Source: Allonocardiopsis opalescens (GTDB lineage: Bacteria > Actinomycetota > Actinomycetes > Streptosporangiales > Streptosporangiaceae). From it: 64,000 nucleotides of DNA. The notes below the pieces were generated by a model, which was not told the DNA's origin, made no database searches, and saw nothing but the letters and a program-made list of their open reading frames with translations. The stretch covers positions 186,001 through 250,000 of the forward strand of contig NZ_PVZC01000005.1 in NCBI RefSeq assembly GCF_003002095.1. The letters are read 5' to 3'. This document shows positions 50,657-60,700 of the stretch, piece by piece (the stretch's first letter is position 1; each line of letters begins with the position of its first letter). The translations under genes and the position numbers were made by a program.

Positions 50657-52828
50657 ATGGGTAACGGCGCGCCAGGGATGCCCCTCGAGGTGCAGCACAT
50701 CAGGAGGGCTCTGCTGCGCGAGTTCGAAGGCCGGATCTCCATGGACGATTTCGAAAAGAAGGATCCCAAGGAGCGCGAGACGGCATTGCTGTCAAGGGCC
50801 ATGTCCGCGAAGGCCGCCCGAATCCTCGCTGACTGCACCTCAGACGAAGCGGCGGCGTGGGTGATCGACGGCCGGGACGACTTCGGTATCGACTGCGTCG
50901 CGTTCTCCGCCTCAGGGTCCGAACTCTGGCTGATCCAGGCCAAGTGGAAGGACAAGGGTACGGCCGGATTCGACACGGGAGCGGCGCTCAAGTTGGTCCA
51001 TGGGCTGAAGAAGCTCGACAACCGTGATCTCGACCACTTCAACGAGCGCTTGCAGTTGCTCGCGGATCGCGTGCACGGCGTCCTCAGGCTGCCTACGTGC
51101 AAGGTGAACCTGGTCGTCGCACTCATGGGGGACGGTCATCTCTCCCGGGAGACCCGCAAGATCCTGAACGAGGCGGCCGAGGAGTTCGGCGGACGCGGAC
51201 GCACCGTGGAGTACCGGGTGCTGGACCAGAGTGACTTCCACCGAGCGATCCGGGAGGACCTGGAGCCGCAGCCGATCACTCTCGAGGCGACCATGGACCG
51301 CGAATGGTACAGCCGCGAAAATCCGTACAAGGCAGTGATTGGTGAGATCAGCGCTGATCAGCTCGCGCGCTGGTACGGCGGCAAGGGCAATAACGAGGGA
51401 CACGGCGAACGCCTCTACCACCGCAATGTCCGAAAGTCACTGGGGCTCACCGGGGTCAACCAGACCATGGTGGAGTCGATGCTGGAGGACCCGGAAGGAT
51501 TCCTCTACCGCCACAATGGCATCACGGTACAGTGCGACAAGATCGAGCAGGGGTATTACGCCAAGAGAGCGGTCGGCCATCCCACCACCCTCACCCTGCA
51601 CAACGCCAGCGTGGTCAACGGTGCTCAGACGGTGACCTCCGCCTTCCGGGCGTACGAGAGAAACCCCGACGCCGTCGTGGAGGCGTATGTCCTGGTACGA
51701 ATCATCTCCCTGGAGGGAGCACCGGAGGGCTTCGGAAACTCCATCACTAATGCCACCAACACGCAGAACCACATGGAGCGCCGGGACTTCATCGCCATCG
51801 ACGCCGTCCAGAGTGAGATCCAGAAGGACTTCCGTCTCTCCCTCGACAAGGAGTACGTCTTCCGGCGGGGCGAACTGGACCCTGCCCCCGAGTCGGGCTG
51901 CTCGGTAACAGAGGCGGCCACGGCCCTGGCGTGCATGCACCGGGACCCGTCGCTCGCCGTGCGGGTCAAGGGCTCCACGAACGCGCTGTGGGCGGAAGGC
52001 CCGGGAGGCGCCTACACCATGCTCTTCGGCCAGCAGCCAGCCGCCCAGCAGATTTGGCGTGCGGTGCAGGTCTTCAGGCTGGTGCGAGACCGACTGACAG
52101 AACTACGAGCAAAATTCAGCGGACGCCCGGCCGCCATCGTGGACAGTGGAGCACTGCTGGTGGCCCATTTGGTTTTCCAGCGGATCGGCAGAGAGCGGTT
52201 CGACGAGCCGGATGACGAGTGGGCCGCAGTGCTCGCCGACGTACCCGATCAGGTACGCGCCGTGCTTCCCTGCCTCATCACCATGGTGGACACCCTTTTC
52301 ACGAACAAGAGTTACGTCACGAGCACCTTCGCCAACGAGGAGCGCTGCGCGCGACTGGTCGCCGCGGTTCTGGGGGTTCTCGAACGCGGCACCGGTCCGG
52401 ATTCCCCCATGAACCTCAAGGCCCTCATGGCGGGCACGAAGCGGAGGCGGCAACGGCGGCCCCAGACGGTCCGCATACTCGTCGACCACGAGGCCATCAG
52501 CGACGGCACGCCCCTCGTATACGCCCCCACCACCGTGGAGGAGCTGGCCATCGGCGCATGGCTCGACGAGGACCCCCGCCGTCGCCGGGCGAGTTGGGTG
52601 AACGACCGAAGGACCCCCATCCTCTGGGAGGCCGACGGCAAGCGGTACTCGCCGACGGGACTGGTCGCCCAGATGTGGAACGCGGCCGACTGGAAGGAGC
52701 AGTGGAGCGCGGTTCAGGGCCCCAAGCAGTGGAAAGTTCCGGGCGAGGGCACCTTGGTGGAGATCGCTGAGGGGGTCTGGCAGCGAATCACGGACGAAGG
52801 AGAGGCGGGGGAAGAGAACTCGGCGTAG
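50657..52828 (+). CDS. AIPR-family (abortive phage resistance) protein
   Basis: 723-residue protein. The N-terminal part contains a restriction-endonuclease-like core (FGIDCVAF ... LWLIQAKWK, D ... QxK). The central AIPR domain has LYRHNGITVQCDK and ASVVNGAQTV, its characteristic pair. Genes of this family are linked to abortive infection and to restriction islands. ATG at 50657 has GGGAG upstream; TTG at 50645 is possible. It is convergent with the methylase operon. Role in defence is inferred from family and context. Confidence 0.85.
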   Translation: MGNGAPGMPLEVQHIRRALLREFEGRISMDDFEKKDPKERETALLSRAMSAKAARILADCTSDEAAAWVIDGRDDFGIDCVAFSASGSELWLIQAKWKDKGTAGFDTGAALKLVHGLKKLDNRDLDHFNERLQLLADRVHGVLRLPTCKVNLVVALMGDGHLSRETRKILNEAAEEFGGRGRTVEYRVLDQSDFHRAIREDLEPQPITLEATMDREWYSRENPYKAVIGEISADQLARWYGGKGNNEGHGERLYHRNVRKSLGLTGVNQTMVESMLEDPEGFLYRHNGITVQCDKIEQGYYAKRAVGHPTTLTLHNASVVNGAQTVTSAFRAYERNPDAVVEAYVLVRIISLEGAPEGFGNSITNATNTQNHMERRDFIAIDAVQSEIQKDFRLSLDKEYVFRRGELDPAPESGCSVTEAATALACMHRDPSLAVRVKGSTNALWAEGPGGAYTMLFGQQPAAQQIWRAVQVFRLVRDRLTELRAKFSGRPAAIVDSGALLVAHLVFQRIGRERFDEPDDEWAAVLADVPDQVRAVLPCLITMVDTLFTNKSYVTSTFANEERCARLVAAVLGVLERGTGPDSPMNLKALMAGTKRRRQRRPQTVRILVDHEAISDGTPLVYAPTTVEELAIGAWLDEDPRRRRASWVNDRRTPILWEADGKRYSPTGLVAQMWNAADWKEQWSAVQGPKQWKVPGEGTLVEIAEGVWQRITDEGEAGEENSA

Positions 52829-52994
52829 TAAGCGGGCACGGCTCTGAGCGCCGAGAGATCCGGCTGCTCCGCTTCGAATCGCACCCCCGGCGCCACGACG
52901 CTCAGGTGGAACGGGGCAGACCGGTAATGACGCAGGAAGGGGTGGCGACGACCGGGGCCGCCGGACTTGTACCGGAAGCGCCCGATCGTTGCGT

Positions 52995-54512
52995 TCACTG
53001 TTCGGGCAGCGCCTCTGCGACCTGGCGGAAGTGGGCGGCTGCCTCCTCGAGCCGATCCGCCACTTCCAAGGCGATTTCCTTGGGGGAGCCGAAGTCGTCC
53101 AGTTCCGGAGCCAGATGGGCCTTGAGGTCGAGGCTCGTCTTCGGGCGAGCGAGGAGTTCCGCCACCGGGTAGCGGCGGAAACGTCTCGACTCGGTCCGTG
53201 CGGTGAAGCCCTTCTCCGGAAGGCAAGAGGCGACGAAGTCGTCGAAGTCGGCCTCGGCGACCGGATTGCCGGTGTCGGTGTGGTGGTTGCCCGTCCGGGC
53301 GTCGTACACCCACAGGTGCTGGGTTGCGGGTTCACCGCTCGGCTTGGGCGCGGACTTCGTGAAGAAGAGGATGTTCGACTTCACGCCCTTGCGGTGGAAC
53401 AGCCCGGTCGGAAGTCGAAGAAGGGTGTGGACATCGCAGTTCCTCAGCAGGTTCTGACGTACGGTGACCGCCGCACCGCCGCCGAAGAGGACTCCGTCCG
53501 GCACGAACACCGCCGCCCGCGCACCCTGCGGCAGGGTGATAGCCAGGTGCTGGAGGAAGTTGGTGGGAAAGTCCCCGTACGCCCAGAAGTCATCGCGCAT
53601 GGTGGCGTCGGGCTGGACGCCGTTGCTCTTGAACGGCGGGTTGCAGATCGCCACGGTGGGCGCAGAAGACTCGGCGCGGGCCACCGGGGTCTTGCGCTTG
53701 AGGGTGTCCGCGAGCCGAACGGGGGCAGGATCGGCGAACGGACGGCCGGTGTGCAGGAGGATGTTCAGCATGGCGAGCCGGCACATCTGCGCGTCGAGGT
53801 CGGCGCCCGCGAGGGCGGTCGGCGGCAGCTGACGGTTCGCGGCGAGCATTGCATAGTACGCGGCGATGAGCGTCGTGCCCGTACCGCACGCAGGATCGAT
53901 CACGATGTCCTCGGGGCCCACGCCGAGCACCTTGGTGATGGCGTTCAGGACCGGGAGGGGTGTGAGGGTCTGACCGGTCTCGATCTTGAGGTCGATGTCG
54001 TCGCGGCAGTCCCGGAGCATCCGTGAGAAGGCACGGCCCAACTCGGTCTGGGGAACGGCCAGCCATCGGTAGGGGTCGATCCGCTCGACGATCAGTTTGT
54101 TGAGCTCGGCCATGCGGTCGAGGTCCCAGGGCTGGGCGTCACGGAAGACGACGCTCGCGGTCTCGCGGTCGGGATGGCCGGAGAGTTGCTGGTCACCAAG
54201 ATCGTTCAAGAGCTTGGTGAACCCGGTGTGCAGGGCGTCACCGCTGAGCAGAGCCAGATCCGGCCAGGCGCCAACGGGCGCTACGGGCTGCTGCGCGAAG
54301 CGGCCTGCTCTCTGAGCGCGCTCGTGGTCCAGCTTGAGGAACAGCAGATAGCCGACGTGCTCCACGAACTGGAGGCGGGTGATGGCTCGAGTGCTCGTTT
54401 CCTCGCGGTAGAACTTCCAGAAGCGGTCCGCTATCACGTCACCGGTCCAGGACGCCTCTGGTCTTACGCTTGCCGCTGCCGCGCTGTCGCCTCGGCCGAA
54501 CCCGTTGGCCAT
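52995..54512 (-). CDS. N6-adenine DNA methylase, HsdM-like (second)
   Basis: 505-residue class-I type methyltransferase. SAM motif IDPACGTGTTL, catalytic NPPFKSNG; HsdM N-terminal helical domain precedes it. Distinct from the hsdM at 54681 (low identity by eye), with a 168-bp gap between the two. Possibly a second modification subunit or a separate methylase. Confidence 0.87.
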   Translation of the reverse strand: MANGFGRGDSAAAASVRPEASWTGDVIADRFWKFYREETSTRAITRLQFVEHVGYLLFLKLDHERAQRAGRFAQQPVAPVGAWPDLALLSGDALHTGFTKLLNDLGDQQLSGHPDRETASVVFRDAQPWDLDRMAELNKLIVERIDPYRWLAVPQTELGRAFSRMLRDCRDDIDLKIETGQTLTPLPVLNAITKVLGVGPEDIVIDPACGTGTTLIAAYYAMLAANRQLPPTALAGADLDAQMCRLAMLNILLHTGRPFADPAPVRLADTLKRKTPVARAESSAPTVAICNPPFKSNGVQPDATMRDDFWAYGDFPTNFLQHLAITLPQGARAAVFVPDGVLFGGGAAVTVRQNLLRNCDVHTLLRLPTGLFHRKGVKSNILFFTKSAPKPSGEPATQHLWVYDARTGNHHTDTGNPVAEADFDDFVASCLPEKGFTARTESRRFRRYPVAELLARPKTSLDLKAHLAPELDDFGSPKEIALEVADRLEEAAAHFRQVAEALPEQ

Positions 54513-54680
54513 GTGCCACTCATCCTTGTGTTCAGTCCCTGGCGGGCCGCCCGCGTCCGTGCTGCCGGTACGAACGCAAGGGGACCATGCCTTTCCGTTC
54601 CAGGGAGCGGACCCCGGTAAGCCCTCACGCCACCGGGAAGCCCGTGCGTGGCTTGGCGGGGAGCGAGAGGGACCGGAGGG

Positions 54681-56294
54681 CTATTGCTCCTGAGTTGTGC
54701 CGTCGTCCGTTGTACCGTCGTGGGAAGTGCTGGTGGTAGCAGTGAAGCCGTCGGTCGTCCTGCTGCTCGCGGCCTTCTTCAAGGCCTGTGCCACTGCGGT
54801 GAACTCCGCCAGGGCCGTCTCCAAATCCTCCACGATCTGCTGCGCGATCACGTCTGGGGGCGCGAGCGTCGCGGAGGAGGCGGAGGCCGACTGAAGCACG
54901 GTCAGGTCGAGGTTGACCTTGTCACGGGCGATCAGTTCATCGTACTCGTACGATCGGAAACGCTCACTTGGCTTTCGGGCCGAGTAGTCCGTGCCGCCGG
55001 AGTGGAACGCGGCGACGAACTCGTCGAGGTGCTCGCGGCGCAGGGCGCGCTGCTTGAGCGTGAAGCGCTGATCGGTGCGGAAGTCGTAGACCCAGAGCCG
55101 TTTGGTCGCGGGCTTGCCGCCGGGGCGGGGCGGACGCTTGTCGAAGAAAAGAACGTTCGCCTTGACGCCATTGGCGTAGAAGATGCCGGTGGGCAGACGC
55201 AGCAGGGTATGGACGTCGGTGAGGTCCAGCAGGCGACGGCGGATCTCCGCACCCGCACCGCCCTCGAACAGCACATTGTCGGGCAGGACCAGGGCGGCGC
55301 GGCCGTTCGTCTTCAGCAGGGTGTAGATGTGCTGGACGAAGTTGAGCTGTTTATTCGTAGTCTGCGTCCAGAAGTCCTTGCGGGAGGTGTACGCCTCGCC
55401 GGTGACCGAGCCCACGCCGAAGGGCGGATTGGCGAGCACGATGTCGTAGAACTTGTGCGGCGACTTCGCGAGAGAATCTTGGATGGTGATCAGCGGGCGG
55501 GCCTCGGATGTGCCGATGCCGTGCAACAGCATGTTCATCAGCGCCAGCCGGGCTGTCTCCCGGACCAGTTCGTAGCCGGTGATGGCACCTGTCTGGAGCT
55601 TGCGTGCCTCGTCGCCGTAGAGTTGCTCTTCGTAGCGCTCGACGATGTGGGCATACGCGGCGATGAGGAAGCCGCCGGTGCCGCAGGCGGGGTCGGTGAT
55701 CGATTCGCCGGGACGCGGCTGCACGCAGTCGACCATGGCGTCGATGAGCGGGCGCGGTGTGAAGTACTGGCCGGCGCCTGTCTTGCGATCCTCGGCACCA
55801 CGCTGGAGCAGGCCTTCATAGGCGTCGCCCTTGAGGTCCAGGTTCTCGCGGGTCCAGGTGTAGGGGTCGATCAGATCCTTGATGAGGCGTTCCAGGACGG
55901 CGGGCTCGTGGATCTTGTTCTGCGCCTTGGTGAACACCTCGCCGAGCATCGTCCCGCCCTTGCGGCCCAACTGGCGCAGGACGTGCTCGTAGTGGACCAC
56001 AAGCTCCTCGGCCGACCGACTGGTGAGACTCGGCCAGTCCAGGCCCGGCGGTACCAGCGGCTCCTCCGGCATATTCCGGCGGAACCTGGCCGGCCGGTTG
56101 GCACGCTCGTCCGCCATTTTCAGGAAGAGGAGGTACGTCAACTGCTCGACGTAGTCGAGGGTGGAGACGCCCGAGTGGCGCAGCAACTCGCAGTACGACC
56201 AGAGCCGGTTGACGAGCGTCGATGTCGTCTCCCCGGCGGAGCGGCGGAAGCCTGGGGCGGTGGCGCTGTTCATGAGGGCGGCGGTGGTGCTCAC
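54681..56294 (-). CDS. hsdM: Type I restriction-modification methylase HsdM
   Basis: 537-residue methylase subunit. SAM motif TDPACGTGGFLIAAY, catalytic ANPPFGVGSV. N-terminal helical domain (about 20-150). Its start overlaps the end of hsdS (ATGA). Acts with HsdS to methylate adenines in the recognition site. Confidence 0.95.
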   Translation of the reverse strand: MSTTAALMNSATAPGFRRSAGETTSTLVNRLWSYCELLRHSGVSTLDYVEQLTYLLFLKMADERANRPARFRRNMPEEPLVPPGLDWPSLTSRSAEELVVHYEHVLRQLGRKGGTMLGEVFTKAQNKIHEPAVLERLIKDLIDPYTWTRENLDLKGDAYEGLLQRGAEDRKTGAGQYFTPRPLIDAMVDCVQPRPGESITDPACGTGGFLIAAYAHIVERYEEQLYGDEARKLQTGAITGYELVRETARLALMNMLLHGIGTSEARPLITIQDSLAKSPHKFYDIVLANPPFGVGSVTGEAYTSRKDFWTQTTNKQLNFVQHIYTLLKTNGRAALVLPDNVLFEGGAGAEIRRRLLDLTDVHTLLRLPTGIFYANGVKANVLFFDKRPPRPGGKPATKRLWVYDFRTDQRFTLKQRALRREHLDEFVAAFHSGGTDYSARKPSERFRSYEYDELIARDKVNLDLTVLQSASASSATLAPPDVIAQQIVEDLETALAEFTAVAQALKKAASSRTTDGFTATTSTSHDGTTDDGTTQEQ

Positions 56295-57742
56295 TGAGGC
56301 AGTTCTTCCTGACCGGGCGGGGTGGAGCGCGGCTTACGGGCCGCACGCTTGCGAGGCACCTTCCGGGCGGTCGCGCGCTCGGCGCGGATGCGGTCGAGCA
56401 GGACGGAGGCGTGCTCGTTGGCGGGATCCTGAGGGACGAGGATGCCGGTGAAGGCGGCGTTCAGGAGGGCGGCACGAAGGTCCCGAGCATGGCCGACCTG
56501 TTCCATTAGTGGCGTTCGGAACTCTTCAACCAGTTCGATACGGGAATTTATCGTCTCGGCGATCTCTTTGCGCGTCGAATCGCATTCTGGAATGGGAATC
56601 CTGGCTTCACGGACGACCTTCTGCGAGATGTTACGCATTGAGTCGCTTGTGCCGGTGGCAGCTTCTGAATACTGTGCCCGAACGGCTGGCGAAGCGAGCA
56701 TATGAACAAGCCAGTTGACATCTACATCTCGCTTAGGAACGAGACGTAGACTTTTATCACTCAACAGCAGCCTTCCACGCGTCGCCCCGACCAGCACAGG
56801 AGCACCCACGTAGTCAACAGTGTTTGCTCGACTGACCAATATGTCGCCGCTGCGAATTTCATGAGCAGGATTCGGCTCTCTTTCCGGGGGAATCGCCTTG
56901 TTCTCCTCCGGTCGAAACTCGCCCCAAGTCATTGCGCTGACCTTTATAATGCCCCACTCGTCGCGATTTGCGGGGCGCGGGAGACAGGTGAATGACTTTC
57001 CCGCTTCAATGTCGTCTAGAACATCGCCAACAGTACCCCACGACCAATCTGTTGGCAGCACGGTACCTACCGGCCAAAGCGCATCGGTTCGGATCGCCTG
57101 AACCAAATTTGCCATCCGCTTGCTTGCTATGTTTACCGCATCTTCACCCGCCTCGATATGGCTGATCTGCCGCTCGATCTCGGTAACGATGCGGTGTTGC
57201 TCCGCAAGCGGCGGCACCGGAATTTCAATGGATTCCAAATAAGGTCGCGGCACGCGACGTTGGCCGACTGCGCCGGACATGTTCTGCTCTGCATTGGCGC
57301 GCACATCACGCTGCAACAAATAGTGCATCAGATACTCGGGGAGAATTGCACCGAAGCTGCGTAGCACATGGAATTCGGTGCTACCGAGAGCGCGTCCGTC
57401 TAGTAGCCCTCGGGCTACCGCAATCTTTCCGTTCTCCATGCAGGGTGTAATCTTGGCAAAGAGAACATCGTTCTCCTGGAAGCGAGTCAGCGACTTCTGT
57501 TTGAAGTCGCCGTACCGCACTTGACTGGACGCGTCCATACGTCCTGTCTCGGCCTCGACTGCGGCCATGGGAACTTGTGAGATGAAATCATCGTCTCCGG
57601 GCTCTTCATCGAAGTAGCGCGGGTTGATATCGCACAGTTCCGCCAGCGTCACCCGAGCCCACCCGCGAGGCAGCTCCCCAGTGCCACCGCCAGGAAGTTC
57701 CTCCTGGCCGTCACCGGACTCCGCACCCAGCCCCAGCGTCAC
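56291..57742 (-). CDS. hsdS: Type I specificity subunit HsdS
   Basis: 483-residue specificity subunit with two target-recognition domains (about 20-185 and 230-385). Each is followed by a helical spacer (PPLAEQHRIVTEIERQISHI, and RKEIAETINSRIELVEEF). The coding DNA is markedly less GC-rich than the neighbours, as expected of horizontally acquired hsdS. Overlaps hsdR (ends share 4 bp). The C-terminus is basic (Arg/Lys-rich). Confidence 0.93.
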   Translation of the reverse strand: MTLGLGAESGDGQEELPGGGTGELPRGWARVTLAELCDINPRYFDEEPGDDDFISQVPMAAVEAETGRMDASSQVRYGDFKQKSLTRFQENDVLFAKITPCMENGKIAVARGLLDGRALGSTEFHVLRSFGAILPEYLMHYLLQRDVRANAEQNMSGAVGQRRVPRPYLESIEIPVPPLAEQHRIVTEIERQISHIEAGEDAVNIASKRMANLVQAIRTDALWPVGTVLPTDWSWGTVGDVLDDIEAGKSFTCLPRPANRDEWGIIKVSAMTWGEFRPEENKAIPPEREPNPAHEIRSGDILVSRANTVDYVGAPVLVGATRGRLLLSDKSLRLVPKRDVDVNWLVHMLASPAVRAQYSEAATGTSDSMRNISQKVVREARIPIPECDSTRKEIAETINSRIELVEEFRTPLMEQVGHARDLRAALLNAAFTGILVPQDPANEHASVLLDRIRAERATARKVPRKRAARKPRSTPPGQEELPQ

Positions 57743-60700
57743 GCCCCCAGCTCCCTGTCAAGTTCGTCGAGGATCTTTTCCGCCCGCGTCTCGCCGAAAT
57801 CGGCGAGGAACCCGTCCGTGCCGTTCCTCTTCGTGAACGGAGCGTAGTCGAGGTCGGCGGTGTCGAAGCGTACACGCTCGATCGTGGCGCCGACGATGTG
57901 GTCGAGCCACCAGAGTTCGGTGTCGGTGAAGGTCACGCCCGCTTGTACCTGCCTGGTGCGCCAGGCAGCGTACCGCTCCCGTACCGCCTCCTCGTGCGGG
58001 CGCGGCGGTGTGGCGCCCTCGTTTGCGCCGCCTGCCAGCTCGTAGCGCACCAGGACCAGCAGATCGGCCACGGTGCGGGCGGCGGAACGGTCAGCCGTCA
58101 CGGCCTCGCCCACCTGCTCATAGCAGCGCCACAGCCTCTCTGCTGTCCAGGCACGCGGCGGACGCGCCACGGCCCGCTCCAGGTCCTTGAGGCGCTGCAG
58201 GGCCTCGCGGGGCGGTACCGGCGAGTCGGGCGAAAAGGCGGCGGCGAGTTCCGCTATCTCTTCGCGGTGCTCCTTGACGTACGCCTGCCAATCGCGGAGG
58301 GTCTCGCGCGCCGTCGACTCGTCCTCCGGGACAGCACCGGCCGACACGAGGGCGTCACGGCTCGTCTCGTCGTACAGGATGTCCTTCGCGCGGCGCATCT
58401 CCAGCAGTCGGCTGCGCAGTTCAGGGTTGGAGGCCAGCGGGCGCAGCGCTCGTTCCGTCGCGTCCCGTACGGCCTGGTCGGGATCGAGGCCGACGAGTTC
58501 GGCGGCCTCGCGGGTCTTGGCCTGCTCGTCGATTGAGACGGCGTCGACCATATTGTGCACGATGTGCTTCAGCGGTACGCCGCCGGTGAGCCCTTCGATC
58601 TCGGCGCGCTCCTCATCGGTCATCTGGATGTCCAGCTTGGCCAGACGAGATGCCAGGGTGGAGATATGGCTGTCCTCCGCGACACCCCGGGCGGTGAGGC
58701 GGAGGAGCCTCTCAAGATTGAGGTCCTTCTCCGTGTGCTGCTCCAGCGGACCGGCGTCCACCTTCGGCTTCCGGGTCACGCCCACCGCGTCGACGATCAC
58801 AAAGCGCGTCTTGGGCCCGACACCCGGCGTGACACGCTCGAACTCGGTCAGCGAGAGGGTACGGGCGCCGCGGCCCTTCATCTGCTCGAAGTAGGCCCAG
58901 CTCTTGACGTCCCGCAGGAAGAGCAGGCATTCGAGCGGCTTGACGTCGGTGCCGGTGGCGATCATGTCCACGGTGACGGCGATGCGCAATTGCGGGAGGT
59001 TGCGGAAGTCGGAGAGCAGTTCCGCCGGGTTCCTCGCCGCGTGTGTGATCTTCGCGCAGAAGTCGTTGCCCTTGCCGAAGACATCCCGGATTACCTCGAC
59101 GATCTCCTCGGCGTGGTTGTCGTTCTTGGCGAACACGAGGGTCTTGGGGACGTACATCTCGTCCCACAGCAGCTCGCCGGTCTCTTTGTCGCGCTTGGCG
59201 CGATCGGGGAAGATCTCGGTGAACAAGCGCTCGCGGAAGGTATGGATGACCGTGCGCAGCTGGTCCTTGCTGATCACGCCAGCGCCGACTTCCGTCGCGC
59301 CGTAGGAGACGTCCTCGTCGAAGTCCTCGTAGCGCTGGCGGCGGGTCCGGCGGTCGCGGACGGGGATGGTGCCGCGTGCGATGACGCCGCCTTCGCCCGT
59401 GATCCGCGTCAGGATCTCGTACACCTGGAAGTCGACGTTGACGCCGTCGGCGACCGCCTCCGGGTAGGTGTACTCGCTGACCAGATTGCCGTTGAAGTAG
59501 CCGAAGGTCTGCGCGACGGGGGTCGCGGTGAGGCCGACCACGGGTGCGTCGAAGTACTCCAGTACCGAGCGCCACTTGCCGTAGATGGAGCGGTGGCACT
59601 CGTCGACGACGATCAAGTCGAAGGACTCGGGTGGGATGCCGGGGTTGTAGCCGACGCGGATGTCACCCGCCACGTCGTACGCGTACTCCTCCTCGCCGTC
59701 CTCGCCCTGCGTGGCGGGGACGGTCGCCCCCGTCAGCTCCATGTACAGGCGCTGCACCGTGGAGACGACGACCTTCGCGGACGGGTTCATGCCCTCGGCG
59801 CCCAGGCGCTGCACATTGAACAGGTCGGCGAAGGTGCGGTTGGTGTCGGGCGTCGTGAAGTTCTCGAACTCGTTCTGCGCCTGGGCGCCCAGGTTGTTCC
59901 GGTCCACCAGGAACAGAACCCGCTCGGCCTGCGCGTACTTGAGCATCCGGTACGAGAACGTGACCGCTGTGTACGTCTTGCCGGCGCCGGTCGCCATCTG
60001 GACGAGCGAGCGGGACTGGCCCGTGCCCTGCTGGCCCTGGCTCAGGGCCACGGACCGCTCCACGCCGCGCACGGCCTTGATCTGAGCCGGGCGCAGGGGA
60101 CGCTCATCCAGATCGGGCATGCGCAGGCGTAGCCTGGCGCGATAGGAGGGCGCCTGAGGGTCCTGTTCGGCCTGGCGGATCCAGCGGGACAGGGTGCGGG
60201 GCTGGTGGAAGGAGAAAATCCGCCGACTCCGCGAGTCGGGATCGAGGGTGTTGCGGAAGCGGGTCTCGCCGCCGTCCGACACATAGCGGAACGGGAGTGG
60301 GGTGCGCCAGGCGATCAGGCGCTGCTGCGCCTCGGTGGGATTGTCGGCGTACCGGTCGGCCTGGGCTTCAGCGGCCGTCAGGTCGGCGCCCTCTCGCTTG
60401 GCCTCGATCACGCCGACGAGTTTGCGCTCCACGTACAGGGCGTAGTCGGCGCGGCCCGCGGCGGTGGTCATCTCGCGGACGGCGACACCACTGCCACGGC
60501 GGTCGCCCTGCACATACAGGTTGAGGCTGCCGCCCGCGTCCTGGACGCTCCAGCCCGCCTCGGTGAGCATCTCGTCGATACGGGTGCGCACCTGCGCCTC
60601 GGTGAGAGGCTCACGAGCTGCCTGCTCGGCGTTCTCCAGGAGACGGGCACGCTCGGCCACCGCCGCAGACGCGGCGGCGGAGCTCGTCAACTGCTCGCGC

